Part shown: in pieces, positions 17,901-26,277 of the stretch
Position numbering within the stretch: position 1 is the stretch's first letter
Layout of the letters: every line of letters starts with the position of its first letter
From: G963665925 sp963678925
GTDB taxonomy: Bacteria; Bacillota; Clostridia; Peptostreptococcales; Acidaminobacteraceae
DNA length: 64,000 bases
Assembly (NCBI GenBank): GCA_963678925.1
Contig: OY787533.1
Span: 1,488,001-1,552,000 of the forward strand
Reading direction: 5' to 3'
Position numbers and translations under genes: made by a program
Notes under the pieces: generated by a model
Databases searched by the model: none
Told to the model about the DNA's origin: nothing
Seen by the model: the letters and a program-made list of their open reading frames with translations, nothing else

Positions 17901-18374
17901 TTATTTTTTGTTTTTGATCTCCTGCTTACCCGTAAACGGGTCGATGTACTCTTTCAGACTGATCTGATCAGATATCTTGTCTTCCTCTATCTGATTTCTA
18001 ATGTATTCCTGAATCTTTTTCGCATTCTTTCCTACCGTATCGACATAATACCCTCGACACCAGAAATGCCTGTTTCCATACTTGTATTTCAGGTTGGCAT
18101 GCCTATCAAATATCATTAAGCTACTTTTTCCTTTTAGATAACCCATTATTTGAGATACGCTGTATTTGGGCGGAATTCTTATCAGCATATGCACATGATC
18201 TGGGCATAATTCAGCTTCAACTATTTCTATGCCTTTTCTATCACATAAATCTCTTAATATTTTTCCAACATCAGTCTTCAATTTTCCATAAATCACTTGT
18301 CTTCTATACTTCGGGGCGAACACTATGTGATATTTGCAGTTCCATCTTGTGTGTGTTAAACTCTGATTGTCCAT
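17901..18374 (-). CDS. tnpA: IS200/IS605-family Y1 (HUH) transposase TnpA, 157 aa
   Basis: Single-strand transposase acting on hairpin ends. The HUH motif is HVHMLI around residues 60-65 (CPDHVHMLIRIP), and the catalytic tyrosine is in KIQEYIRNQ near 127. N-terminal LTHTRWNCKYHIVFAPKYRR and GYLKGKSS are family hallmarks. Length is full and the frame is intact, so the element may be active. GGAGG lies upstream of the ATG at 18374. The stop is followed immediately by the ACCGCT/AGCGGT hairpin at 17887-17900. Confidence 0.93.
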   Translation of the reverse strand: MDNQSLTHTRWNCKYHIVFAPKYRRQVIYGKLKTDVGKILRDLCDRKGIEIVEAELCPDHVHMLIRIPPKYSVSQIMGYLKGKSSLMIFDRHANLKYKYGNRHFWCRGYYVDTVGKNAKKIQEYIRNQIEEDKISDQISLKEYIDPFTGKQEIKNKK

Positions 18375-18543
18375 ACGGGACGTTCCTCCTTTTTAGTTAG
18401 TGCGGTCGGCAAACCTACACTAGTATACTAAATCGGAGGTTCTTTTTGCTTGAAGCTAAAGCTAATTCCCTCCACTCGCATAGCGAGTGGTTTATTTGTT
18501 TTGAACACTTCGTGATTCAAAACACACTTAAGTGTACAAGTAA

Positions 18544-18574
18544 AAAGGGAACGGCTCTTAGAGCCGTTCCCTTT
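18544..18574. terminator. Bidirectional intrinsic terminator
   Basis: Stem AAAGGGAACGGCTC/GAGCCGTTCCCTTT (14 bp) with a TTA loop. On the minus strand it follows the stop of the 18599-19465 gene and is followed by TTTTAC. Confidence 0.85.
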
Positions 18575-18598
18575 ATTATATTAAACGCATGATCCAGA

Positions 18599-19465
18599 CT
18601 AGTCCATTTTCATGATGTCATCGACATGGGCCTGCACCTCTGCCTCAATCTCACCTGAATCCTTATCGTATCTGGAGTATTTCCCAATAATTGAATTGAA
18701 AATATAGTGTGTAGAGAACACATCGTATTTGGAAAGGATCGCATAGGACCCGCTGATTAGAATGCGTCTGTGACGGCTGTCACTCTGCATAAACTCATTA
18801 TAGAGATAGGCAGACATCTCAGGAGATTCCACGTCCATCATATTGAAGAAGAACTTGAGTTCATCGTTTCCATAGCCATCATTGATGAGTTCCTTCACAA
18901 AGCCTTTGCCCTTTTCATGCGAGAGCTTCAGCAGGGCCAGCATATCGTATTTCAGCTTTCTCAGTTCACCTTCAAATGGCTTATACTCTATAGCATCGGC
19001 AAGCTCCAGGTCAATTTCTGCATACTTTCCAGGACAACCGTCGTATTTCTTGTTTTCCAGCAAAAAGTTTCTGCCCAGAAGCAGCATGAGATAATTAAAG
19101 ATTGCATCTGCCGGATACTCTTCCACAATCATCAAGAGACCAATGCCCATTATGGCAATTTTAGCATAATAGGTATCGCTCTTCTCAAAGCTTCTCGCAT
19201 AATTCATAATAATTTCCCGCAGTATTTCAGGCTTTGTGCCGTTTAGCACAAGCATTGCAAACAGCGTATAGGTTTTGTTGCGCGTATAATTGGGCGATTT
19301 GTCCAGATTTCTAATGCCTTCCTTTTCAGCGAAAAGTGCTTCCTGATAAATCAGAGTCACATAGTCATCAAACTTGAATTTTTCAAACAAAGATAGATTC
19401 GCAATGCGCTCCAAATCAAAATCAAGGGCCACTTCTTCCAGAAACATACTTTTGTTGTAGTCCAT
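18599..19465 (-). CDS. Unrecognised 288-aa soluble protein
   Basis: No family is recognised. The protein is mostly helical and soluble in appearance, with one moderately hydrophobic helix around IAIMGIGLLMIVEEYP that is probably buried rather than membrane-spanning. It is rich in Tyr, Phe, Leu and acidic residues, and has short helix pairs that look like an alpha-solenoid. The ATG at 19465 is chosen for its AAGGAGCGG site; an in-frame ATG 13 codons upstream has none. It is monocistronic, with its own terminator at 18544-18574. Confidence 0.7.
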   Translation of the reverse strand: MDYNKSMFLEEVALDFDLERIANLSLFEKFKFDDYVTLIYQEALFAEKEGIRNLDKSPNYTRNKTYTLFAMLVLNGTKPEILREIIMNYARSFEKSDTYYAKIAIMGIGLLMIVEEYPADAIFNYLMLLLGRNFLLENKKYDGCPGKYAEIDLELADAIEYKPFEGELRKLKYDMLALLKLSHEKGKGFVKELINDGYGNDELKFFFNMMDVESPEMSAYLYNEFMQSDSRHRRILISGSYAILSKYDVFSTHYIFNSIIGKYSRYDKDSGEIEAEVQAHVDDIMKMD

Positions 19466-19630
19466 ATAACCGCTCCTTTTCCTGTCTTCCACATGATGTG
19501 GCATATTGGTCTATCTGTGCGACCTTATGATTCTCATACCCAAATGACTTTGGAAAAACCTTCAAATAGGCTTCAGTTTATACTATTTGTGCAAAGTGCA
19601 CAGAAACTCTTGTAGCTGTATGAACGAGAT

Positions 19631-19667
19631 AGCTGAGCAACCTGCGCTTGCTCCAGTCGCGCACGCC
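19631..19667. repeat. Family-B repeat, copy 1
   Basis: AGCTGAGCAACC...GCTTGCTCCAGTCGCGC: a hairpin (GAGCAA.../TTGCTC) followed by a CGCGC tail. It shares its first bases with copy 3 (19775-19820). Confidence 0.55.
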
Positions 19668-19689
19668 TTCGACCTCACTTAGGAAATGA

Positions 19690-19730
19690 CAGGGCAATCT
19701 TCGATCGCCCATGTCGCTAGTCGCGCCATA
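19690..19730. repeat. Family-B repeat, copy 2
   Basis: CAGGGCAATC...GATCGCCCATGTCGCTAGTCGCGCCATA. The hairpin is followed by the conserved GTCGCTAGTCGCGCC tail, nearly identical to the tail at 58720-58735. Confidence 0.65.
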
Positions 19731-19774
19731 TATGATTGTCCAATTTGTTTCCATCTTATTTCCGAGTTAGCAAA

Positions 19775-19820
19775 GATAGCTGAGCAACCTGCGGTTGCTC
19801 TAGTCGCTAGTCGCGCCTAA
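19775..19820. repeat. Family-B repeat, copy 3
   Basis: GATAGCTGAGCAACC...GGTTGCTC hairpin plus the tail GTCGCTAGTCGCGCC. The tail ends 4 nt before the 26-bp palindrome at 19822, the same spacing as at 58736-58739. Confidence 0.65.
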
Positions 19821-19821
19821 T

Positions 19822-19886
19822 AGAAAAATAAAGAGAAAGAGCTACATTCATGCACGCATGATGTAGCTCTTTCTCTTTATTTTTCT
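19822..19886. repeat. Perfect 26-bp inverted repeat (giant hairpin 1), probable terminator of the M29 gene
   Basis: Arms 19822-19847 and 19861-19886 are exact reverse complements over 26 bp. The 13-nt loop TCATGCACGCATG is itself nearly palindromic. It lies 13 bp after the aminopeptidase stop and could terminate that transcript. The stem is about twice as long as other terminators in this window. Confidence 0.85.
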
Positions 19887-19899
19887 GCTATGCTTTGTC

Positions 19900-21927
19900 T
19901 TATTCGGAAAATGGTAAGTTCAGCGCTTCGGTGCCTTCTAGGACGAAGCGGCCGTCTCTGATGATATCAACTTCTGTGTTGTCGTCGAGTATGACGGCTA
20001 TTTTGCTGAGGCCATCATATGGCAGGGTAATATCTGTGTGCTTGTTTGTATAGGCCTTTGAGACATCCTCTTTTCTCAAAATGGATTTCTCGTTGTCTTT
20101 TGCGACGATTTCTTTGCCATCGATGGCATTGTAGACCTTCATGTCCTCTGCAAATGAGAAGCAGGTGTCGCCAATGGCAAAATGCGGTCCCATTTTTTCA
20201 ACAATCAGAATCGGCAGCTTTTCGATAATCTGATACTTCTGTGCAATCACATATGCCAAAGTGTTCGTTCCGATTGCAAATTCTCCTATTGGCAGGGTGT
20301 CGTGTGGGAAAATCAGGTTCTCTCGAATATACTTCTTATTTTCTTCTTCATCTTCAAAATTTGAGCACGTATAAGACGCGATATAACCGTCTTCAAAGTC
20401 CAGCTCCAAATCACTGTAGCTGAAGCCATCCAAATACACCGTCTCCAGGTGCAGCTTCCCGTTTGTTCCCTTTAGAACTGGCGATGTAAAGACTTCTCCA
20501 ACAGGGATATTCACATCAGCAACACAGTTCACGAAGTTGGTCTGCTTGTCAGGATCCTCAAGCCTGTTCAGGGCAACCTTGATATCGGTCCTGTTCGTAC
20601 CCTTTCCAAGTACATGTACTGCATGTCCCCGATCCAGAGCATCGGTGAGTTTTTTCTGGAGGGGTTCGTACTCTGCACTCTTAAGCATGTTCACATTTGC
20701 GATATCTTCAAAGATGGCTTCAAACTGGTCTCCAATTTCTGGTGTTGGAAATGCGACGATGCAGAAGCTCCTTTCTGACTCAGGAATATGTTTCTCAACC
20801 AAAATACGGGAGAACCGCATCATTTCCTGATACAGGCTCTGCTGGTCTCCTTCAAGTACCACACGCGCCGTATTGGATTTTGGTGAGAAGGGCTCCTCGC
20901 CGAATCTCTCGACGTAGAGTATGCCGGAATAGTCTGCAAGATTATCCTTCTCCTGCTCACACTGAACTTCTCTTAAAGTCTTAAATAATGACAGCATCTC
21001 CTCGTCCAGATACAGCGCCATATCGAATTTGTGGTCATAGCCGTACTGATTGTTGATTGCAGTCGATTCAATCTGGTCAATGTACCCCTGCAGATTGCTC
21101 GCTTCGAGCACTTCCAGTATTCTACGTGTCAATCTTTCCTGACCCGCAACGGCAACCACACGTACACGATGGCGCAGGGATATGTCCTTACCGTCTCGCT
21201 TAAAGCCCTCAATATAGGCATTTACGATCACCTCTGCAAGCTCGTCGACCTTGTCCTGAGGATATTTTTTCATGAAGTCAAATGTCTTCAGTTCGTATTC
21301 TGACACATAGATGCCCATATCATACAAATACCTTGGGTTTGAAAGATCTGCTTCGAGGACGATTTGCGTCAGTCTACGGTTTTTACCGCCAAAGGTCTCC
21401 AAGGCATATGTTTCCGCTCCGTACTTCATTTCCATTTTGGCAAATGTGCGAACGTGTCCCTTCAATGACTGAGTATCTCCCTGTTCAACCGAAGCATGAA
21501 TATTGAGGAAAAGATCAAGAACACTGGATATTCTATACTGCTTTCCTGCAAATGCGTATCCATAGCATTCTCTGCACTTTCTATATAAGAAGCAAAGGAG
21601 CTGACCTGTAGCTTTTCCATAAAGATCCACACAAACAACCGGATTCGCAAAGCTTTCATTGTACTTACCCTCTGACAGTTCACTGTAAATGCGTGCATTT
21701 TCTTCTGCCAGTGCCTCAAGGTGTGTGTCCCCTCTGCCTGGGTCGTCCAGATGTTCAGACAATTTCACTGTCTCAAGCAGCAAGCTCGCCGCCTCTTTAA
21801 AAAATACGGCATATGGGCCCGATTGTCTTCTCGATGCTTTTTCTACTGCCTCAACCTGATTTTCCTGCTGTTTAAGCAGGGCAGCCTTCTCGGCATTTTG
21901 CTTTTCGAATAGCGCCTGTTTATACAC
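19900..21927 (-). CDS. M29-family metallo-aminopeptidase with a long N-terminal extension, 675 aa
   Basis: The C-terminal about 400 residues match the M29 (AmpS/aminopeptidase T) family. Motifs are VADVNIPVGEVFTSP (metal Glu), LPIGEFAIGTN (metal Glu), GPHFAIGD (metal His and Asp), and KKYIRENLIF. The family hydrolyses N-terminal residues from peptides using two metal ions. M29 enzymes are usually about 410 aa; here about 270 residues precede the conserved part, starting with a Lys/Glu/Gln-rich coiled helix. The start is GTG at 21927, with GAGGG 8 bp upstream; the first 35 residues look like a coiled coil. It is a single-gene transcript ending in the giant hairpin at 19822-19886. Confidence 0.85.
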   Translation of the reverse strand: MYKQALFEKQNAEKAALLKQQENQVEAVEKASRRQSGPYAVFFKEAASLLLETVKLSEHLDDPGRGDTHLEALAEENARIYSELSEGKYNESFANPVVCVDLYGKATGQLLCFLYRKCRECYGYAFAGKQYRISSVLDLFLNIHASVEQGDTQSLKGHVRTFAKMEMKYGAETYALETFGGKNRRLTQIVLEADLSNPRYLYDMGIYVSEYELKTFDFMKKYPQDKVDELAEVIVNAYIEGFKRDGKDISLRHRVRVVAVAGQERLTRRILEVLEASNLQGYIDQIESTAINNQYGYDHKFDMALYLDEEMLSLFKTLREVQCEQEKDNLADYSGILYVERFGEEPFSPKSNTARVVLEGDQQSLYQEMMRFSRILVEKHIPESERSFCIVAFPTPEIGDQFEAIFEDIANVNMLKSAEYEPLQKKLTDALDRGHAVHVLGKGTNRTDIKVALNRLEDPDKQTNFVNCVADVNIPVGEVFTSPVLKGTNGKLHLETVYLDGFSYSDLELDFEDGYIASYTCSNFEDEEENKKYIRENLIFPHDTLPIGEFAIGTNTLAYVIAQKYQIIEKLPILIVEKMGPHFAIGDTCFSFAEDMKVYNAIDGKEIVAKDNEKSILRKEDVSKAYTNKHTDITLPYDGLSKIAVILDDNTEVDIIRDGRFVLEGTEALNLPFSE

Positions 21928-22090
21928 TTAAATCCCTCACTTCCATCTAACTTTTAAACCAATTCAAATCAATTTACTAATTTCGATATGAAGACCGGTC
22001 TTTCCTTCTTTTCGTTCAAATAATTTTAATGTACATATTTATTAATATGGTTTTCAAAGTTTTCTACAGTCTGTCTCTTGTCGACAAGCT

Positions 22091-22119
22091 AAGGGCCACT
22101 GCAATCAGCAGCGGCCCTT
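22091..22119 (-). terminator. Hairpin after the SNF symporter gene
   Basis: AAGGGCC/GGCCCTT outer stem and CTGC/GCAG inner stem. The U-run is poor, so termination would rely on the stem. Confidence 0.6.
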
Positions 22120-22176
22120 ATAAATATCGTCACAAACGATTTTGGCATATCAACCCAGTATTTGTTTGTCTTTTTC

Positions 22177-23544
22177 CTAGCCTGCGATAAAGCCCCACAG
22201 TGAGTTTATGAAAACAATTGTGATTGCTACAGGACCGACAAATTTGACAAGAAAGGCCCAGAAGCCCGAAAGTCCGAAAGACAGGCTTCCGTTGTTTGTT
22301 GCTTCCTTGACTGCCTTGTCTGTACCCCATACCCATCCAACAAATACACAGAGCAGCAGGCCGCCAACTGGCAGCATGACATTGGATGTCACAAAGTCGA
22401 ACAGGTCGAAGAAGTTCATACCAAACAGGATTTTCACCTCAGACCATATACCGAATGACAGTGCTGATGGAATACCCACTGCGAATGTTGCAATACCCAG
22501 TGCCCACGTAGCAAGCTTTCGGTTCATGCCGTACTCGTCAACGACGTATGAAACGCACACTTCAAGCAGTGAAATCGACGAAGACAAGGCTGCAAAAAGG
22601 ACGAGTATGAAGAAGAGTGTGCTGAATACCATACCCATAGGCATTGAAGCGAATACCGCTGGCAGTGTAACGAACATAAGTCCAGGACCGCCGGCAGGTT
22701 CAAAGCCAAACGCAAATACCGCTGGCAGTGTTGCAAGACCTGCAAGCAGCGCCACACCAGTATCAAGAAGTGGAATGATTGTAGCACTTTGAGGAATATT
22801 CTCTGAATCAGGCAGGTAACTGCCATATGTAATCATACAGCCCATGCCTAAGCTCAGTGAGAAGAAAACCTGACCTAGTGCACTTAGGACTACGCTCATT
22901 GAAAGCTTTGAAAAATCAGGAACCAGCAGGTATTTGATACCTTCCGAAGCACCCGGAAGCGTACAACCGCGGATTGCCAGAAGAATAATAATCACGAAAA
23001 GTGCCGGCATCATAACCTTACTTGCTTTTTCAATACCTCCGCCAACACCGCCAAGCACAATTGCCAGCGTCGCGATCATAAAGCATGCATGATAAAGGAT
23101 AGAGCCGCCTGTCGATGATACAACATTTCCAAACATATCACCAAGTACTGTCGCATCAGTCACATTAAGCCCACCAGTAACTGCCGTCAGCAAATACTTG
23201 ATAACCCAACCGCCGATAACGCTGTAGTAGGATAAAATCATAAAGCCTGTTGCAATGCCAAGTCCCCCAACCCACGACCAACGCTTACTTATTTTTCTGT
23301 AGGCACCGATTGCATTAAGCTTGGTATTTCTCCCCAATACAAGCTCTGCAAGCATCAGCGTAAAGCCTACAAGGAACAGCATCACAAAGTAAACCATTAC
23401 AAATGCGCCGCCGCCATTTTTTCCTGCGACATAAGGAAACTTCCATAGGTTCCCCAGTCCGACTGCCGATCCAGCCGCCGCCATGATGAATCCGAGTTTG
23501 GATCCCCACTGATCACGACTTGAATCACTACTCAAGTTAGCCAT
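22177..23544 (-). CDS. Sodium-dependent SNF/NSS-family transporter, 455 aa
   Basis: LeuT-fold Na+-coupled symporter for an amino acid or amine. The family signature AAAGSAVGLGNLWKFPY is at about 21-37 in TM1, with GGGAFV in TM1-TM2. There are about 11-12 TM helices to the C-terminus, the usual size for the bacterial short form. The ATG at 23544 has AGGAGAG 6 bp upstream; the frame is open 23 codons further but that part is basic and unlike the family. Monocistronic. The substrate is not readable; tryptophan, tyrosine or branched-chain residues are known for relatives. Confidence 0.92.
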   Translation of the reverse strand: MANLSSDSSRDQWGSKLGFIMAAAGSAVGLGNLWKFPYVAGKNGGGAFVMVYFVMLFLVGFTLMLAELVLGRNTKLNAIGAYRKISKRWSWVGGLGIATGFMILSYYSVIGGWVIKYLLTAVTGGLNVTDATVLGDMFGNVVSSTGGSILYHACFMIATLAIVLGGVGGGIEKASKVMMPALFVIIILLAIRGCTLPGASEGIKYLLVPDFSKLSMSVVLSALGQVFFSLSLGMGCMITYGSYLPDSENIPQSATIIPLLDTGVALLAGLATLPAVFAFGFEPAGGPGLMFVTLPAVFASMPMGMVFSTLFFILVLFAALSSSISLLEVCVSYVVDEYGMNRKLATWALGIATFAVGIPSALSFGIWSEVKILFGMNFFDLFDFVTSNVMLPVGGLLLCVFVGWVWGTDKAVKEATNNGSLSFGLSGFWAFLVKFVGPVAITIVFINSLWGFIAG

Positions 23545-23924
23545 TTTAACTCTCCTTTTCTGAATCAACTTAGACTCTTCGAGTCCGTAAACCGAACTGT
23601 ATCTTCGTGTCATAAGAAAAATAGAAATAATACCACAAGTTTGTTATAAAATTATCAAAATTGAAATTTCGATTTTCGATTATTTCACATTGCATCCTTG
23701 TATACACTTTGACACTTCTATATTTATTACAGCCAGTTTACATTCATCCCCAACAAATACTATTTTACACGATAAAATCAAAAAAATACATCTTTATTCA
23801 ACTATTTTAATAAGTCAAAATTATTAGAAAATTGTGCATCTTGAAAGCAATTCATCACAAATTGCATTTTGTATATATGGGCATTTAATCCACCCTTCTC
23901 AGTTCATAAGATTCAAAAGAAAAA
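23545..23924. other. AT-rich intergenic region without a gene
   Basis: Very AT-rich DNA between the symporter start and the small coiled-coil gene terminator. On the minus strand TTGATA, a 17-nt gap and TGGTAT (around 23620-23660) could be the symporter promoter. Nothing else was recognised. Confidence 0.4.
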
Positions 23925-23958
23925 AGCTGGCGAACCCGATTTTTCGGTTTCGCCAGCT
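23925..23958 (-). terminator. Intrinsic terminator of the 69-aa gene
   Basis: Stem AGCTGGCGAA/TTCGCCAGCT with further CCGA/TCGG pairing, followed on the minus strand by TTTTTCTTTT. Confidence 0.85.
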
Positions 23959-23968
23959 ACTTAGGTCA

Positions 23969-24178
23969 TTATGCGTCCTTAATTTTCTTCAGTATGTCTT
24001 CAATCGCATCCAGTCTGCTTTCCAGTTTCTTTCTGACATGCATGTTTTCAAACAAAAGCCCCTCATTGATGAAGAAGCTCTCTCCAATTGCCTCCATGTC
24101 CTTAAAGTCTCTTTCGATGCGCTCGCGTTCCTTTGTCAGCAAATCACGGATTATTTCCTTTTCGAACTCATTAAACAT
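23969..24178 (-). CDS. Small charged coiled-coil protein, 69 aa
   Basis: No family is recognised. The protein is rich in Glu, Lys, Arg and hydrophobic heptad positions (EKEIIRDLLTKERERIERDF, then KKLESRLDAIEDILKKI), so a two-helix coiled coil is likely. The case for a real gene is a GAGGGAATAAGG site right before the ATG, low-complexity-free coding use and a good terminator 11 bp after the stop. It is monocistronic, and its function is unknown. Confidence 0.7.
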   Translation of the reverse strand: MFNEFEKEIIRDLLTKERERIERDFKDMEAIGESFFINEGLLFENMHVRKKLESRLDAIEDILKKIKDA

Positions 24179-24363
24179 CCTTATTCCCTCGCTTATTGCG
24201 TATTCAACTCCCTCAATAGTATATCAGAATGAATCCTTTTAGGAAGCGCAAAATAAAAGAACACACTGCCGTAGCACTTCTACATAAATTTTCATAAAAA
24301 AAAGTATTCTGTCACATAGCTGTCAAAATTGGGGAATAAACTATTATAAATAAGGAGGTTACT

Positions 24364-25182
24364 ATGGGTAAAAAAATTAAAATACGTCATATTGTGCAAT
24401 TCATATTCTTTATGCTCTTATTCCTCACGGCCATCGGTCACACGCTTGAGGAATCCGGTGTCCATCTTCCATTTATTGAAGCCGCATCGATCCATACACT
24501 TTGTCCCTTTGGCGCTGTTGTCAGCTTCTACAAGCTGATTACAACCGGGACTTTTGTTAACAAAATTCATGCTTCTGCCATGGTTATTTTCAGTGCCACG
24601 TTGTTTCTTTCAGTGCTCTTTGGTCCGGTCTTCTGCGGCTGGGTCTGTCCACTTGGAACCATTCAGCAGTGGGTCTCCACAGCCGGCAAGAAGCTTGGTC
24701 TGAAAGGAAAAATCACGGTCTCACCACGGCTTGACCGTGTCCTGCGCAACATGCGTTACCTCGTTCTGCTCTGGGTTGTCTATGTAACGGCAGTCAGTGG
24801 CGAGCTCATCTTCGCTGACTACGACCCCTACTATGCACTCTTTAATTTCTGGTCTGGTGAAGTCGCTGTGAGTGCGCTCATCATTCTGGGACTGACTCTG
24901 GCACTCGCATTATTTGTTGAAAGACCTTGGTGTAAATACGCCTGTCCGTTTGGTGCCCTGCTGGGCATCAGCAATACGTTCAGACTATTTGGGATCAAGC
25001 GCAATGCATCCACTTGTATTTCCTGTCAGAAGTGTTCTAAGGTATGCCCAATGGGCATTGACGTCGCCCACATGACCAAGGTTAAAGACCCACAGTGTAT
25101 CAGCTGCTACGCTTGTACCTCTGAACAGGCTTGCCCAGTTCCCGATACAGTGACCATCAAGATAGGGGGTGCCAAGTCATGA
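24364..25182 (+). CDS. NapH/YccM-like membrane 4Fe-4S protein, 272 aa
   Basis: Polytopic membrane protein with TM segments near 10-30, 75-95, 125-145 and 165-185. Two Cys-Pro motifs CGWVCPLG and CKYACPFG sit at membrane edges. The C-terminus holds two ferredoxin-type clusters, CISCQKCSKVCP and CISCYACTSEQACP. Proteins of this type pass electrons between membrane quinols or flavins and an extracytoplasmic or cytoplasmic partner. AAGGAGG lies before the ATG. The stop overlaps the next gene by 4 bp, so the two proteins probably act together. A third CP motif (TLCPFG) occurs near residue 48. Confidence 0.88.
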   Translation: MGKKIKIRHIVQFIFFMLLFLTAIGHTLEESGVHLPFIEAASIHTLCPFGAVVSFYKLITTGTFVNKIHASAMVIFSATLFLSVLFGPVFCGWVCPLGTIQQWVSTAGKKLGLKGKITVSPRLDRVLRNMRYLVLLWVVYVTAVSGELIFADYDPYYALFNFWSGEVAVSALIILGLTLALALFVERPWCKYACPFGALLGISNTFRLFGIKRNASTCISCQKCSKVCPMGIDVAHMTKVKDPQCISCYACTSEQACPVPDTVTIKIGGAKS

Positions 25183-25922
25183 CAGTCAAACAGTCAACAG
25201 TCGGACTTATCATCATCGCATCTTTTGCGGTGTTCATCTTTACTTCTCAGGCACTTGGCCTGTGGAGCACAGAATCTTCAAAAGAACCAATTACCTTTAC
25301 AAGTGGGGAATTTGCAGGCGAGTACAACCCCGGAGACATTCGAGGCTCCTATACATTTGCCGATGTGGAGAATGCCTTCCAAGTTCCTGTCGAAACGCTT
25401 GTTGAGGCCTTTGACGTTCCCGATACCTATAACGGACCGACTTTCATGAACAAGGAGCTTGAAGAGCTCTATAGCCTCGAGGGGGATGCTGAAATCGGAA
25501 ATGGCTCTGTTAAACTCTTCGTCGCCTTTTATACAGGCCTGCCATACGACTATGCTTCTTCAGGCGATTACCTGCTGAAGCCAGCTGTAGATATTCTTGT
25601 CAGTGAAGGGGTGCTCGACGATGATCAGCTAACCTACCTGAGCACGCACACGATTGAACTTTCAAGCCTCCAGCCGCCTTCAGAAACAGAGGATGCTGAG
25701 ACGGAAGCCACAGAAGAAATACTACCGCTGGAAATCAAGGGCAAAACCCTTTTCAAGGAACTCCTCGACGGCGGCTTAACTAAAGATGAAATCGAAGGTG
25801 TCCTTGGGATGGAAATGGGCACTTCACTGATGGAAGTCCGCACCTACTGTGCAGAAAATGGACTTGATTTCTCCACAGTAAAAGCCGACCTGCAGGCGAT
25901 CATTGATTCAAAATCCAAGTAA
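25179..25922 (+). CDS. Extracytoplasmic partner of the 4Fe-4S membrane protein, 247 aa
   Basis: A signal anchor at residues 8-30 (GLIIIASFAVFIFTSQALGL) is followed by an acidic soluble domain. Two short repeats of one pattern are visible, about IRGSYTFADVENAFQVPVE near 55 and IKGKTLFKELLDGGLTKDE near 185. Each has a glycine, a Thr/Phe or Thr/Leu pair and two helices. Similar repeats occur in proteins next to NapH-like ferredoxins, but I cannot name the family. No Cys clusters or heme motifs are present. The ATG at 25179 overlaps the previous stop (ATGA); an upstream in-frame ATG at 25131 would lie inside the other gene without a binding site. Confidence 0.7.
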   Translation: MTVKQSTVGLIIIASFAVFIFTSQALGLWSTESSKEPITFTSGEFAGEYNPGDIRGSYTFADVENAFQVPVETLVEAFDVPDTYNGPTFMNKELEELYSLEGDAEIGNGSVKLFVAFYTGLPYDYASSGDYLLKPAVDILVSEGVLDDDQLTYLSTHTIELSSLQPPSETEDAETEATEEILPLEIKGKTLFKELLDGGLTKDEIEGVLGMEMGTSLMEVRTYCAENGLDFSTVKADLQAIIDSKSK

Positions 25923-25943
25923 ATCATACTCGTAAAAACGCTT

Positions 25944-25981
25944 AAAGGCGACAGCACTTACAAGACTCTGCTGTCGCCTTT
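25944..25981 (+). terminator. Intrinsic terminator of the 4Fe-4S operon
   Basis: Stem AAAGGCGACAGCA/TGCTGTCGCCTTT (13 bp) 22 bp after the stop, followed by TTTCATATTTTC. Confidence 0.8.
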
Positions 25982-26091
25982 CATATTTTCGAATGCACTC
26001 CAGACCTATGACTGGTCTGGTCCATTCGTTCAGATTCGGGTCAAGTACCGACCGCAATGTAGGGTGCGGTCGGCTGTAAAAGGAAGGGTTT

Positions 26092-26110
26092 GTCTTTGTC
26101 ACGCAAAGAC
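26092..26110. repeat. Family-C hairpin, copy 1
   Basis: GTCTTTG-TCACG-CAAAGAC. It shares TCTTTGTC...ACGCAAAGA with 58807-58831, with the outer base pair changed from G-C to T-A. Confidence 0.5.
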
Positions 26111-26141
26111 GAATATGTATTATGGTTCTTAAAAACGAAAA

Positions 26142-26167
26142 AAGCCAACCGAAAATTCGGTTGGCTT
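26142..26167 (-). terminator. Terminator ending the cobalamin-riboswitch transcript
   Basis: Minus-strand AAGCCAACCGAA/TTCGGTTGGCTT followed by TTTTTCGTTTTT. It is 110-140 nt downstream of the riboswitch aptamer, and no plausible gene lies in between. Confidence 0.88.
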
Positions 26168-26277
26168 GGACTATACATGGCTCGGTACTGCTTTGATAAA
26201 AACAAGACAGATTCTACGTAAATCGAACCTTTTGTTTTTATTTCCCAATTCAGGAGCAGCATCATCAATCGTGTATG

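Larger units (their letters stand above)
17784..18490 (-). mobile_element. IS200/IS605-type element carrying only tnpA
   Basis: The tnpA gene is bracketed by two short hairpins with 3-nt loops (17784-17802 and 18472-18490). An inverted copy of GTTAGTGCG is present at 17868-17876 and 18396-18404. Between the stop and the right end are further hairpins: GCCCCT/AGGGGC, TGCACT/AGTGCA and ACCGCT/AGCGGT. No tnpB is present. Boundaries are inferred from the hairpins; these elements do not make target duplications, so the exact ends cannot be fixed here. Confidence 0.65.

Noticed and set aside
26041..26268. 75-codon open frame on the minus strand downstream of the cobalamin riboswitch
   Set aside because: It has no ribosome binding site, runs through the terminator hairpin at 26142-26167 and its composition is not protein-like.
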